Positions 23,651 through 35,925 are shown, counted from the first letter of the stretch. The stretch is DNA of 64,000 bases from Rhabdornis inornatus (GCA_013397075.1 VWZS01004810.1:2122561-2186560); one strand, 5' to 3'. Translations and numbers: made by a program. The notes: generated from the letters alone by a model not told the origin.

Positions 23651-25310
23651 GATCTGATCCCAGAAGTGGAAGTCTGGTTTAGGTATTGTGGTTTTGTTTT
23701 GTTTTGGGGTTGAGGGGTTTGGGTTTTTTTCACTCTTTCTGGGATCTGCTCTCCACAAGCCAGATTCCTGGATTTGACAAGTTCTGTTTTATTCTACTTA
23801 CACTGCCACCTGCACAGCAGAGAGATTTGAAAGGCTGATTTCTCTGTTGGTAAAAGCAACAATAAGCAAACAGAGAGCTGTGTTCATGACAGGCTGAAAG
23901 GAATTCTAGCTTCCTTTCTTCATATTTATTTACAATGTGTCCTTCCCCATTTTCCTATGCCGTATTCTTGTACCTGGCCAATGCTTTTCCTCCATACGGT
24001 GCACTTAAGGTGTTCTCCTCACACATGAAATTTGTTCAATAATCTTCTTTTTCTTTTGCACTTAGTAGTTTTGCCACTGCCTGTGGATGATATTACAAGG
24101 AGCACATGGTACACAGGCTGCCTCAGGGCCACTGCTGTGCTGAGCAGTGTCACCTCCCTGTCCTCTCACCAGACCAGGAAGACCCAGAGACTGCAGCAAT
24201 CCCATCGAGAGCCCGGTGATGTCATCTGATGTAATTTGCCCGATATTCAGACAAAATGAGGCCAAACTTTGCCAATGGTGAAGTGACTCATGTACAGAGA
24301 GTCCTGCACAGGGTCAAAGGGAGGTTCAGGAGCCCTGATTCAGGATCTCATGTGTGGCTGACCAGACCACAGCTCAAACAGGAAGGGTGGGGAGCAGAAG
24401 AGACGGAGCAGAGAAGGAGTTTCACTGCAGCCCAGACCCAGCAGCACCAGCCTGGCTTTTTAGGCGATAAGCCCAAGGTACACACTTCTGCTGCAAATTT
24501 TAATTTTGGAAACCCAAAGGTCAAGGGATTGGAAGTTTTACTCAGCTCTGCTGAGGTCTGCCAAGCACTGCTGTAACAACGCTGCTTTCTGAGGATGTTG
24601 CAGGCACAGTAACGCAAAAGGGAAACCAATATTAATAAAACAGAAACAAGGAATCCCTTCATATAAAAATAACAGCAAATAATGCACTGTAGAAGCTATT
24701 TGGCAAGGTGAGATCTGATGTTATAATTCAGTGGGATCTTCTAGCCCAGTGTAGAACTCACAGAACTTCTTAGGAAAAACAGGGTTTTCCTGGACTTTTC
24801 ATCATTTCATAATTGTATCACTATTTAAAATAAGTCCATGAAGCAAGAACCTAAAAAAGTAAAGTCCAACTGTTTCTAAACATAAGCAGGTCCTTCCCTT
24901 CAATCTGTGTACCCTTCCCAGTCTCTCCAGGTTCCCTCCCTCCCTATTCAGATAAACCAAAGTGAATAAGCACACCAGGATGCAAAAGCAGAACAAAATT
25001 ACTAAGACTCTGATGTGTAATAATATGTCTGTACTGTAACTAGACATAAACCTTTTAAAAATTCAAAATAGGTGACTCAAAGTTATGGAGAATTTTCCAA
25101 ACACCAGACGGAACAAAGAACCCCACATTAAGATATTTTCAGTTAAGGCAATTGCATTTAAATAAAGCTGCTTATTACTGTAATTGCAGAAAAGCTCTAC
25201 AATGTAGCTTGGCTTTGATAAAGAGGCTCTGCCTGAGAAACATCCAGTTCACACTGCCTTGATTTGATGTCTGTCTTGCTCCCAGTCACTCATCTTCACT
25301 CACTGGAGAA
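23651..25310. other. Noncoding sequence, nothing recognised
   Basis: Single-copy sequence with a short T/G-rich patch near 23690-23730. Frames at 24256-24576 (plus) and 24348-24662 (minus) overlap each other and have no recognised product. Confidence 0.5.
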
Positions 25311-25632
25311 CAGAATCATAAAATGGTTTGGTTTGGAAGGGACTAGAAAGATCATTCAGTCCCACCCCTGCCATGGCAGGGACACCTCCCACTGTCCCAG
25401 GCTGCTCCAAGCCCCAATGTCCAACCTGGCCTTGGACACTGCCAGGGATCCAGGGGCAGCCACAGCTGCTCTGGGCACCCTGTGCCAGGGCCTGCCCACC
25501 CTCCCAGGGAACAATTTCTTCATAATATCTAACATCAATTCCCCTTCTTCCAGTTTAAACCCATTACTTGTTGTCCTGTCACTGCAATTCCTGATGCAGA
25601 ATCCCTTTCCAGATTCCTTGCAGCCCCCTCAG
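25311..25632 (-). mobile_element. CR1 LINE 3' end, minus strand
   Basis: Starts cagaatcataaaatggttt and runs through the tail (gggacacctcccactgtcc, ccagggatccaggggcagc) into the end of the body (tttcttcataatatctaac, ttgttgtcctgtcactgc). It fades near the ccccctcagaataag segment. About 320 bp, moderately diverged. The frame 25264-25695 is an antisense read of this repeat. Confidence 0.94.
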
Positions 25633-27439
25633 AATAAGAACAAGACTACTATTTCAAGAAACTGCAAATTAGACGCTGTTGCAAAAGAGCTTTGATTTTG
25701 GACATAAATCACACCTCCTTGTGAATATTTTAGTGCCCTTTGGTCTGCAGAGAAGGAGCCAGTGCCAGCAGGTAGGAGGGGACAAGGACACTGGTATGCT
25801 GCCGATACTGGGTAAACCAGGGACTAAAAGCTTGACTTGTTAGTATGAGCTCAGTGCAGGACTGAGACTCAGAATTTAAGTGCCAGACATGAGCAGAATG
25901 CTGCACAGCTTGTACTAGATACACACCAAATCCCTCAGCAAGGCAGCTTCACAAACCAAATTCTTCTACCATTATCAACTTTTAGCTAAAGAACTCATAG
26001 GATGACCCAAATCCACAAACTGCAGGGCAGAGAATAACTGTATTCAGTATCAGTCAATCAGATAGGCCCTAAAATACCTTTTTAAAAAAGAAGTAGTGTA
26101 ATTGAATATTCAATCTACAGTTGACAAAAGATAACTCCACATCAAGGTACTCCTGGAACACAAGAATGCCAAATATTCTGCTCCAGGCCTAATCCTGATT
26201 AGGTGCCTTAGGCTAAAAGGAAATACTTTTTATTTCTGTTACAAAACATGTATAAACAGAAGGCCTGGGTAATGCAATGTGAAAACCCCTGAGCAGGCAT
26301 TCCAAGATTTACCCCATTAATCATAAATTACTAAGAAAAACAAAATATAGAATAGCTCGCTTTGTTTCCTTTGGTTTCTGAAAGAAGCAGCAGCCACAAA
26401 CACGTAGGTAGATGATAAACCCGCGGTGATGGTGTAGAAATCACATCCAGAGTGTGCAGGGCTGATTGTTCCTGGGGGTGGCTCACTTCCGAAGGGGAGG
26501 GCCAGGTTGTGCAATGCCTCCTTTCCCAGGGAAGGATTCCCAGCACAGCCCTGTCCCCTCGGCAGGGCTGGGAGATGCTGCCAGGAGCGTGGGGAGCTCT
26601 GGGTCTGCCCCAGCCCCGAGTGGCTCCGGCAGGAGCAGGGCCTCAGCTCCCCTCCTGCAGCTGGACAAGCATCCAGCTCACTTCCCTGCCAGAGCAGGTT
26701 TGTCTTCGAGGACATTTTCTAGGATTTTGTCCAGCTGCTCTGAAGAAGTCCTAAACAATGGGATTCCACCCCTGGCTTCATAGCCCAGCACCTTTTGCTT
26801 GTAAACATTTCCCAATTACCAAAATTGTGTTTCTCCCCTACTTTGCTCCTTTATTGACTGTCTCTCTGGTAAGGGCATGGCACAGAATGAAAGTCCTTCA
26901 GGGTCTCCTAGTTGGGATGGCAGCATTTTATCCCATGGTGACAAAGTTTCTTTTTTAAGGAAATATGTACAGGATTTTGCTCCAGGAAAGCAGATGTCCC
27001 CTGAACCTTTATGGTCTTAGGAGAGCTTGGTCATCAGCTCAACAGGTCTGGAAAAGTTTGCTGCAATTGCTTTTTTCAGTCCTACCTGACACCTTGCCCC
27101 CTTGATTTTAAGAATGGTTGGGAGCTTTTCCCTCTCTTCCCTATACATTCATATCCCTCAGGGACATTACACTCTCACCTTGTATTTCTCACTGCCTTTA
27201 CTTTACAAAGCCTCCTTTGGCCATGTCATTCCCAAAGTATTCTTTATTTTATTTTATTTTANTCTGGATTTTGAGTTCACACCCAAAAGGCCAATGCACA
27301 CAGTGCAGCTTCCTCAGGCACTTTATCAAGCAGTTCTCACCACAAGGCTGTATGAATCCTCAAACTCTGATTGATAAATAATGCATTCCAGCAAAATATA
27401 AATCCATTTCCTCCTATTAGCTACAATTACAGCCTAAAA
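25633..27439. other. Noncoding sequence, one unresolved base
   Basis: Single-copy sequence. A (TTTTA)n-like run at 27242-27261 ends at an N (27262). The GC-richer stretch 26450-26720 gives overlapping frames on both strands without a recognisable product. Confidence 0.5.
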
Positions 27440-27800
27440 TAGTAATGGAGGGATCAGGTTACTAAAGCAGCCACACTTTCATTAAGAGCATTCACCATTC
27501 ACGTCGCACTTGGAGTCCAAATAGGATAATTTCACATTCACCTTTCCTTTGGTCATCGTCTCCCTCCACTTATTGGCACTGAGAGGTTTTACCCGGTTTT
27601 CTCCTGCACTGCTTCCAGATCCTTGTGGGGACTAATGACTGAATCAAGCCTTCCTTTGCCTGGGTTATTTAATCCCACCTGGGCATAATAAATGGGAAAT
27701 CCCCAGCTCTCTTTACAATATTTGTAGCACTGGGACGCTTTTACGACATTATTACAACTGGAGCATTGTTGTACCTTGAGTTTTTTTAGAGAGGTCTCAC
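27440..27800. promoter_or_regulatory. AT-rich candidate conserved noncoding element
   Basis: Non-repetitive block with several retained CpGs (27500-27507, 27556, 27593, 27736, 27745) and ATTA-type cores (for example at 27480 and 27749). Composition resembles distal regulatory elements. No direct evidence of function. Confidence 0.22.
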
Positions 27801-29159
27801 TACAAGGAATTTTCTCTTGATATTTGGCCTGAGTTTTACTTATTTTCCTTCCGCTGCCTACAGATTTGCTTCTGTTGGCTCAAATGAGACATTTCTTGTT
27901 TCTCTCTAGTATTTATGTGTTTGAAGATAGTTATCATATACCTACTTAGTAATTTTAAACCAAATTTAACAATATTTAACTCTTTTTAATCTTTTACTCA
28001 TAAATCATCCCTCCCTGGTCTCCTTTGCCAATGTCAGGAATGTTTTCCTACAGTTCCAGGAGAGAAATATGCCCCTGTTACAAAACAGCTTATATCTGAT
28101 TGCAGCAAGAAGAAAAAACTCAATTCAGAAATTACAAGAAAAGGAAAGCTGAATATCCTCTGGCAGGTAAAATTCCCAGGAGCCCAGAGCCTCATGCCTT
28201 ATGTTCCCTGCTTCAAAATCCTTAAAGAACCTCAGAACTAAGCACCGGCGTCTCAAAATACCCAATAAGGCACCTAATCATTCATGTCACTTCTGACCCT
28301 TGCCACTTGAGATCAGGGCACTTCCTTCCTTGCACTTTGTTAAATGTGTTTTTAATCTGCTTAAATTGCATGAAAACATGGCACAGTGTGAATGGGCGCC
28401 CAGCCCAGGGGACTTTTTAAGGGCCTTATTACAAAGGTGGCTCTCTCCCTCTGGGTCAGTGAGATGGATTGGGCCACATCTTGCCTCGACCTTGTTTAGG
28501 GTCTGAGCAAGGGAAGGAAAGTAAAGTCCCAAATCCTTTGTTCACGTTGCTGGCCATGTGCTGCCTCCACCTACCCTGGGATTTGCTGTAGGATCTGGCT
28601 CTGCCCTGCCACTGGAGCATGGCCAGTGCTGCCCCAGGACACTTGGACTGCTGCTGTCCCTTCCACCACTGTCTACAACACGTCTGGGAGGCAGAAATGT
28701 TTCTGTGTCGCTCTGCCTGTCCCCAGCCCAGGGGATCCACACACACCCACACCACACACTTGTGCCACTGCTGCTTGGGTCCCTTCCCACCTTTCATCCT
28801 CACTTCTCTCCAGGCATGGCAGGTAGGGACCTGAGTTCCCAGGGTAATTATTCAGTAAAACAAACCACTCTATCTTTCCTTCCCTCCCGCTCCCCGCTCC
28901 CTTTTTAAAGAGTTAATTCACTGGATTTCCATCTGCCATCAGCCAAACATTGCAGTACAACTCTAAAGACAAAACAAGGGTTTTTTTTCTTAGTACATTT
29001 CTCCCACTGTTCACTTGTTTATAGGATTCAGTCATTCTCATCGAGCCAAACCTGGCACGACTAACTCTGATCCCACGTTCAACAAAATCTCTGCTGTGTT
29101 TATATATCCAGGGGGACTTTTCAGAGGGGGAGAAAAGCACCTCTAGTATGTTAATTCCC
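27801..29159. other. Noncoding sequence, nothing recognised
   Basis: Single-copy sequence. The GC-richer part 28540-28830 yields overlapping frames on both strands, which argues against any of them being real. Confidence 0.5.
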
Positions 29160-29330
29160 AAGGACTCAACGATTAATGAACTAATCTTATTACACGTGCC
29201 GGGGGCGGAATCCTGGTAGATGAAACCTGAGCTAATGAATTAAAGCCCAAAAACTCCTTTGGCTGCATAAACGTGCTTTTAATTTCAGCTAACCTTTCAA
29301 TAATAATCCTTCAGGATTTTTTTCCATGAT
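29160..29330. promoter_or_regulatory. Candidate conserved element with E-box and homeodomain-type cores
   Basis: A cacgtg E-box (29194-29199) is followed at once by a GC-rich patch (ccgggggcgg), inside a run of TAAT/ATTA cores at 29172-29190 and 29234-29286. The mix of CpGs with homeodomain-type cores is suggestive of an enhancer only. Confidence 0.25.
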
Positions 29331-29864
29331 GCTTATACTTTCTGAAGATATGTGACTCCTCTTGGATACAAGCTCCTTTGTTATTTTATTTCTTGGAAAT
29401 ATTTAGCAACGTCCCAATAACTTTCTTGTTAAAAGTGTATTTGCCTTTCCTGTCCTGAAGGTTGTAGCTGAGTTTTCCTCTCTCTATGGAAGGCCCTTGG
29501 CTTTTTACTGAATTTTTACTGCTGGGAGTAAACACAGAATAGGAGAAATGTTTGCCATATGTTGATATAATGGTCACATTGTGGGAGGGGAGCAGAGAGG
29601 AAGGCTGGGCCCCTGACATCATGGTAGAAGTGCCCTTTTTTCACAGTTAAAAGTAGGTAAATAAATTATGGTAAATAAAAACCAACCTGAACTTTCACTG
29701 AGGACTTCAAAGGAAACTTAAATACCGTGTGATTACAGAGGTTGAAAAAAGCTCAGTTAACATTCCACAGGTTTAGAGACACTGGTCAGAAAGACACTCA
29801 CATTTGGAGCAACTTATGTTCACACAAGGACACCTAAAAAAAGGTCACTTTTTCCTGTGAATAC

Positions 29865-29890
29865 CTTAGATGTCATATTGGACATCTAAG
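29865..29890. repeat. Perfect 10-bp inverted repeat (hairpin)
   Basis: CTTAGATGTC at 29865-29874 is followed by a 6-base spacer and its exact reverse complement GACATCTAAG at 29881-29890. No T-run follows and no bacterial context exists, so this is not a terminator. It may be chance or a palindromic binding site. Confidence 0.9.
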
Positions 29891-31010
29891 CAGCAGAGGA
29901 AACACCAAGAGATCTTCAAATATCATTCCCATTTCTCTATTTCTGTTCAGTATAGATCCTTAGTGATCTCCTTTGATTCACTGCCTGATTGTTGTCGCTC
30001 AGAAAGCACACGGTAGTGTCTTAACCCTTCTGAATATTCCCATCATAAACCATGATTGATCTAAGGACCTGTACCAGAACATATTGATTACCTGCTGCCT
30101 TGGTCTCTATTTGAAATAGTTTGAAAATTTGCTCTGGGAGCATTGAAGAAATTTTATTTTCTTATTACGCAATACAAGAGGTCAATGAATAATAAACATG
30201 AACAACCCTCTGCCTCAACTTCATCCATCAAACAGACTGCCAAAGGGTTGGTAATTTTACCTTGATTTTACCTTCCCTGGCTATTTTACACCAAGACATC
30301 AGTTCCCGTTGATGTGCCAGAAGCCTCTGCTGCCTGTCTGGGGTAGGGCAGTGGTGGGGAGGTTCTGCACCCCTGAACCCAGCAAACCCCACAGCACAGC
30401 CACACCAATCCCAGCAGCTCCAGCAGCACTGAAGAAACCCTCTCACTCGACATTCTCTGCCCTGCCACACACATTTCTTTTTCCAGGCACACCACTACAA
30501 AACATCGCTTCTAACCATATTCCTCTGCTACAGAAGGTCACTAATAATTTTTTCAGGTGGGACAGTGGCCACCCCAAGCCCTTCTCACAGGCATTGTGTG
30601 GGCAAACAGTGTTTATTTTGTTGGCAGCCCCAAGGTCTGAGCCCCCTGTGCTGGGAGGAGGATGGTGGGAGAAGTCAAAAGTCAGTGCAGGCTTTGGCAG
30701 GCTGGTGGCAGCTGACCTTCCTCCCAAGACCTACACACATATGGGTTTATTCCACATGCTGCTGTTGGCTATTTCGGCTATTTTTTCCCCTAGATTGCCC
30801 CTCTATCACCTCCGTAAAGTAATACATGAGTATGTGATGCCTCAGAATTTGGATGGGGAGATTGCAAGGCAGAAAAAAACCCGCTATTTTGAATTCTGTG
30901 GAAAAACAGGTTATAGATTCTATGTTTAAATAAAGGTTAGAACAATAAAACGGCTGGGTTTTTCCACAGTAACTCTCACCTCAGACAGCAAATGCTGAGT
31001 AACCACTCAG
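29891..31010. other. Noncoding sequence, no supported gene
   Basis: The longest frame is 206 codons (30309-30929, plus). It has no recognised domain and its first half overlaps minus-strand frames. It ends just before AATAAA-like sequence (30928-30950), which is AT-rich and weak evidence for a transcript end. Confidence 0.45.
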
Positions 31011-31015
31011 CCCTC

Positions 31016-31260
31016 CTCGCTCGCTCCCTCCCGCGCCCCGACCGTGGGGCTCCGGCTTCCCTCGTGTTTACTGAACGTCTGCAGCGATGGCGGGGCAAAG
31101 CCACAAGGCCGCTCTCTCTCGGAGCCCGTTCCACTTTGTCACCACGTCAGAAAAAGCACAAAAAGGGGGAGGGAGGCAGGAGCAGCCAGCTAGAGCCAGC
31201 GCTTCCACACGCCTCCAGCCGCGATGGGGCACAGCGGCACTGCCAGCCAGGAGCGCGGCA
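31016..31260. promoter_or_regulatory. Small CpG-rich cluster, possible CpG island or promoter
   Basis: I count about 22 CpG dinucleotides in roughly 240 bases, against near absence on either side, and GC content rises. No TATA box is obvious. The frame 30992-31303 (103 codons, plus) spans it but has no recognised domain. Candidates are an alternative promoter, a lncRNA start, or an unmethylated enhancer. Confidence 0.4.
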
Positions 31261-31974
31261 AAAGGATCCCTGTGGACACAAGAGGGGCACTGCCTATTTT
31301 TAGGCAGCTGGAGTTTCCACGAGGATTCCTAAATCTCTAGTTTCATTAGGGTGTGTGGGGCTTTTTTAAGAACAGGTCGTTTAAAGTTGTGGTTGCGCTG
31401 TTCTACTTCTTTCCCTTCCACGGCGCAAGGCTCGGAATAGAAATAACAAACTGATGAAATCAACGTGTGAGCCCAGCATAGAGCAGGGATAAGGCCTGGC
31501 CTAAATGCTGAAACCAGGCTGAAGAATGAGGGTGCCAGTGGGGTGTGGCCTGCCACAGGGACAGGGTGGCAGTGGCTGATGATGAGTGGCATGTGCAGTC
31601 CCCGGCCATGGCCAGGTTGGTTCAGTGATGGACTTTCCCTGCTCTGGCCTGTTTTACCCAGGCCACAACAAATTCAGATTTACCCACTCCAGCCACTCAC
31701 AGTACAAAGCTGACTGTTTCCCATATGCACACGATTTCTGTACACTTTGAGATAAACAATATACATCAGGCCCAAGCTCTCACGCCAAGAACTGCAACGT
31801 TCTCACTGGGATCTCCCAGTTTTAAGGCTCACACAGCACTTACAACTGTGCAGTGATTTGGCTTGTCAGCTCACTGGCATAGCCACTTGTGCACATTACC
31901 CTCCCGACCCCAAAATAACAATTCCCCCCCTTTTATTTTTCATTCCCCCCTTCCTTGACGAGGCTAAACTGTCT
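31261..31974. other. Noncoding sequence, nothing recognised
   Basis: Single-copy sequence flanking the CpG cluster. No supported gene or repeat. Confidence 0.5.
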
Positions 31975-32220
31975 ACTTACCGTTCCCCACACAGCAGCAG
32001 CAGCTGGGAGCATCTGGCATGGGACATATGGAATTTAATTTCCCGATATTTACATAGATTGAAACAATTCCGACTCCAGACTTCAGAAGGCCCATTGCAG
32101 CAGACCTCAAGGCAAAAGCTTTCAGTTCATTTCATTTTCCTCTTCTTCTTTTGGCAAATGAGCTGGGAATACCAGTTTAAAGTCTGCATGGGCCTTAGGA
32201 TGTTGAAAGATACTTGAGTC
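31975..32220. promoter_or_regulatory. Candidate conserved noncoding element
   Basis: Non-repetitive block with an AT-rich core (ggaatttaatttcccgata at 32029-32047) next to a CAG-rich patch. CpGs are retained at 31981, 32043 and 32071. Function inferred from composition only. Confidence 0.2.
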
Positions 32221-34488
32221 CTTGATCTATAAGGCTTACAGGGTAAATGCTGCTTTTTTACTTCTGGGGAATCCAAAAGGACTTTTAAGAGCCCTAGCCA
32301 CTTTAAAAATATCTTTTTTCAGTGACCTTGAGTAGGTTTGAAACAGTCCATTCGAGAGTTTTGCACATGTGGCTACAGATAAAAGTTGCTTTGGGAAAAA
32401 TAAAATAACTGAAGGGAAATACTCGGTCATACAAAGGAGAATGAAAAGGGACACATCTAGTGCTGAGTGCAGGGCCAGCGTTGCTGCTATGCTGCTGTTG
32501 AGCAGAGAGTTAAATGAGGACTTGCTCCTGAGCAAGACAGATGTTATATGAAAATGGCAAAGCAAAAATGTGGCTGAAGCACCACACTTCTCCAAAACAG
32601 TTGGTTGTCTTTACTTTGTCTGTCAGTTGCCATCCATGACATTTCCAATAATTGCAGAATCAGAGACTTTAGAGGTGGCGGAGTCCATTATCAACAAAGA
32701 ATTGCCAGGGATGGCAGCACACCAGTCCAGCTTTGCAAAATCCCTCTAAAATCCCTCTTGTAGCAACATTTGAAGAGAATGGTTTAAAACTACCACCTTA
32801 TTTTAGGGACATCCACAAGAGATTCAACAGCTAGAAAATCTGAGAAGATGGCTCATCTTCTTTATGGCTACAAGCAACCAAATTCTTCAGATGGCAGTGG
32901 TGCAAATACAAATACCAGCAGTATCAGTCATGGAGCTCCTCCAATGTGCAGCATCTGAGGACCTCACACGTTGAGTCACAATTTGCCAGTAAAATCCCAG
33001 TGGCTGAGCTAGGAAGATACTATGGTTTCCTGGGAGAGCTCATCCAACAGAAAATATGTCTTGCTGTATACACATTTTTTTAAGACCACGGTAATTTTTT
33101 TGAGTGCGTCAGGACAAGGCCAAAATAGGACTTGGATCTTCAGATTTAGATTCTGAATTTGGATTCCTATGCACAAAACATTTCTGCCAACCCTAAAGGC
33201 ACCTCACTTGGTTCCTTTGAACTCCCCAAGCTCCTCTTGGTTTTGCTTCTTTACTTGCTCAGCTGTGCCATGGAAAATGGTTTAACAACCTTGGAGTTAC
33301 AGCTGGAACTCAGGTCTCCTGTCATTGGCAAAGACACTCTTACAAGGCCTCAGGTTTTGTTTTTTCCCCCTCTTCCTTATCCAGTGACGCCTGCATTATG
33401 ATTCAGAGACCAGTAAAACCCACTGCCATACCGGAGAATGCACCCAGCACAGAGGAACCAGCTGTCTGGTCAAAGATCTTTCTAGAAAGAAGGAAATTTA
33501 GGTCTGAATCCTCCCAGGCAGAAGAGAAAGATGAATGGGGGTCTTCAACATCCTGGGTAAGCACTCAGCCACAAGGGTGGTATAGAAGGAAGGGTCACTT
33601 TGGGGAATCTGACCCACCATGAGAATCAGGTCTTTTCTTTTTTTCTAAAAAAATACCAGTCTCTGGTAACTGTTCAGGTACAGCCATCATCAGTGAGAGT
33701 TTGCAAAACACAAGGCAGATTTCCACTTGTGCTGAATTAGAGCAACTGAGACTGGAAAGGAGTTTAAAGTCCCCACTCCTAATTGCTTATTTAACTTGCT
33801 TGTTAAATTTGATTTTGTACTTGTATGCCAAAGGATCTCCTTGTTATGGACTTCTAAAAAAAAAATCTAATAATATATAGGGTTTTAATACTGTGTTTGT
33901 TCAACTTTTGTTGCTCTATTTAGAAGACCTTATTATACTTTTATTGCCATTAAAGAACTGTATACTCCTTATGATTATTTTACAGGGCTCAAGACAGTTG
34001 ATCTGGATGCTGTCTTATTAACTGTACCAGGTGGTAGAAATACCATTTAATCCTCTTTAATATCAGTAATTCAGACTACATGGCAAGGCTGACCTCAGCA
34101 TCTCTCATGGCCCAGGAGGAACTACATTATATCACTGCAACAGGGGTCAGAGATGAGAGTGCTTTTGGCAAGGGACTTTCACTTTGTAGATGAAACATCC
34201 TGATTAAAAATGATGCTTCCTGCATAACACTGCTGTTCTCAGCTCACAGTTTCCAAACCCACAAAGGCTGCTTTCTAAAGATGGGTAAAACGATCCCTCT
34301 ATGGTTTATGTAATATATTTACAGTGTAGTTTTAAGGTTTTCAGGATGAAAGTTACTGGAGTGCAGTCAGCCTTTTTGGACAGGTCATTTAGCACCCAAA
34401 AGCAGTTGGCACTGAGGAGGGCTAAAAAGCTGGAGATACCCCATGGCTGCCCTAAAGTGGATGCATGGGATTTACACTCTCTCTTAGC
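32221..34488. other. Noncoding sequence, no gene recognised
   Basis: AT-rich single-copy sequence, especially 33780-34060. A possible very old repeat trace begins near 32656 but is too weak to call. Confidence 0.5.
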
Positions 34489-34490
34489 TT

Positions 34491-34560
34491 AGTTCCCAAA
34501 CACCATTTATAACATTAATGCATTTTTAGTTCCCAAACACCATTTATAGCATTAATGCAC
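34491..34560. repeat. Two-copy 37-bp tandem duplication
   Basis: The unit agttcccaaacaccattta with its continuation to attaatgca occurs at 34491-34522 and again at 34528-34559, with one mismatch. The near identity indicates a recent local duplication. Confidence 0.92.
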
Positions 34561-34829
34561 TTGTCCTCACAAATCCATTGGAGGCAAGAATTTTAGAAGG
34601 CAAACAACCAACCCAAGAAGTCAGAACAAACCAACTGAGGAGGCGATTGAGAAATGCCTGCATGCCTTCACTCTCCTCACTTGATTTGGGAGATACACCA
34701 AAGAGCAGACGAAGGTCTCAAAAACCACGTCCTTTCAGAGCATCTTGCTTTTAGGACTCAAAAGCTGCATCTCTTCCTTTTGGCCCTCAAACACCCCTTG
34801 AGCAGCCTGAAACTGCCAGCCAAAGACCC

Positions 34830-35070
34830 CGCAGGCCGTTGTGGCGGAGCAGGGAGGGAAATGCCCGTGTCCCGTATCCCAGCCCCTTGCCGCTTCCTCC
34901 CACAGCATCCCTGGGACGCCACGCCGGCCCCACCGCTCGCCCTGCATGGCATCACGCCGGTGGAAACCCCACGGCACGGGCAGGCAGAACCAACCCCCAA
35001 GTATCCCCAAACATTCCTGTTTGTCCAAGAACAAGAAATTCGAGGCCGGTTTTCTGCGAGCCTTGAGCCC
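34830..35070. promoter_or_regulatory. Second small CpG-rich cluster
   Basis: About 15 CpGs fall in 34830-34980, with four more near 35041-35058. The region is C-rich, and frames overlap on both strands with no recognised product. It lies about 3.8 kb from the first cluster. It may be an unmethylated regulatory element or an unrecognised first exon. Confidence 0.3.
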
Positions 35071-35784
35071 CAGAGTAGACGTGAAATGTAGACTCTATTT
35101 TCACAAGTGTTCAGCACGCAATCTGTGGAGCTCTTCTGAAAATCTGGACCTTATTTAGACGAGTAAATGAGAGCCAAGCTCTTTTTAAAAAAGAGGGTTT
35201 AATAGAAATGTCTGCCGCCTCCTATTCTTAGGCCCCTAAGTAAGTGGTGCTGGCTGTGGTGGGAGCTGCTGGTGCATGACTGGTGACTGGCTTTGTCATC
35301 CCAAGAGTTCTCCTGGGTTGCTAAAACGCTCATGAAAAAAAAAAACAACAACAACAAAAATGTGCAGGAACGGAGCAGACAGAGGGAAAAAATCAGCTTC
35401 ACGCTACAGCAAATGCTCAGGGAAAAAGTTTGCATAGGTCTAAAGAGAACTGGTTAAAAGTCAAACCCAAGTACTGCTCTCCTGGCAGCTGAACATGGAT
35501 TACAAAACTCCATTGCCTCAGTTCACTTCAGAATTGTCTCAGCTACTCATTCCTGTATCAGTGGGAAATTTGGAAGTGACTTTGGATTTGCAGTTTCCTT
35601 TTGATAAATGTATTAAAAATACCAATATAACAGCTTTTTATATCATAATAAAAATACATGGAGTATTAAATCCTGCCTAACTCTTGCTGACTTGGAAGCA
35701 AGTTTGCATGCTTTCCTCACATCCAGATTCGATTACACTAACTCTTAACGTACAGCTTTGCCAGAAATGTTTTTATTAGAAGAA

Positions 35785-35925
35785 ATTGCATTTGGTCCAG
35801 AATGTGGCAGCAGGAATGATCTCTGGCATGCATGGTAACAGGCTTTTTTCACCAATCTGAAATCTCTACATGGGTCTCTAATTTCACTCAGAATTGAGTT
35901 GAAAAATTGACTCTTGGATCAGCAA
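35785..35925 (+). mobile_element. Ancient L2/CR1-superfamily LINE reverse-transcriptase remnant
   Basis: One frame from 35789 reads HLVQNVAAGMI. A shifted frame from 35851 reads TNLKSLHG, then SLISLRIELK. Together they match the conserved C-terminal part of L2-like LINE reverse transcriptases (QNAAARLI, a gap, then LKSLHWLPI and RIEFKIL). At least one frameshift separates the two parts. It is far more diverged than the CR1 tails and represents a different, much older element. Alternative: a divergent CR1/L3 member. The family is named from memory of the motif. Confidence 0.7.

Noticed and set aside
30309..30929. 206-codon open frame, plus strand, with AATAAA-like sequence just after
   Set aside because: Longest of its kind but no recognised domain. 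The polyadenylation-like motif is in AT-rich DNA where it is common. No supported promoter or exon boundaries.
32656..32790. Possible CR1 beginning cagaatcagagactttag
   Set aside because: After the first about 20 bases there is no continued match to any CR1 landmark.
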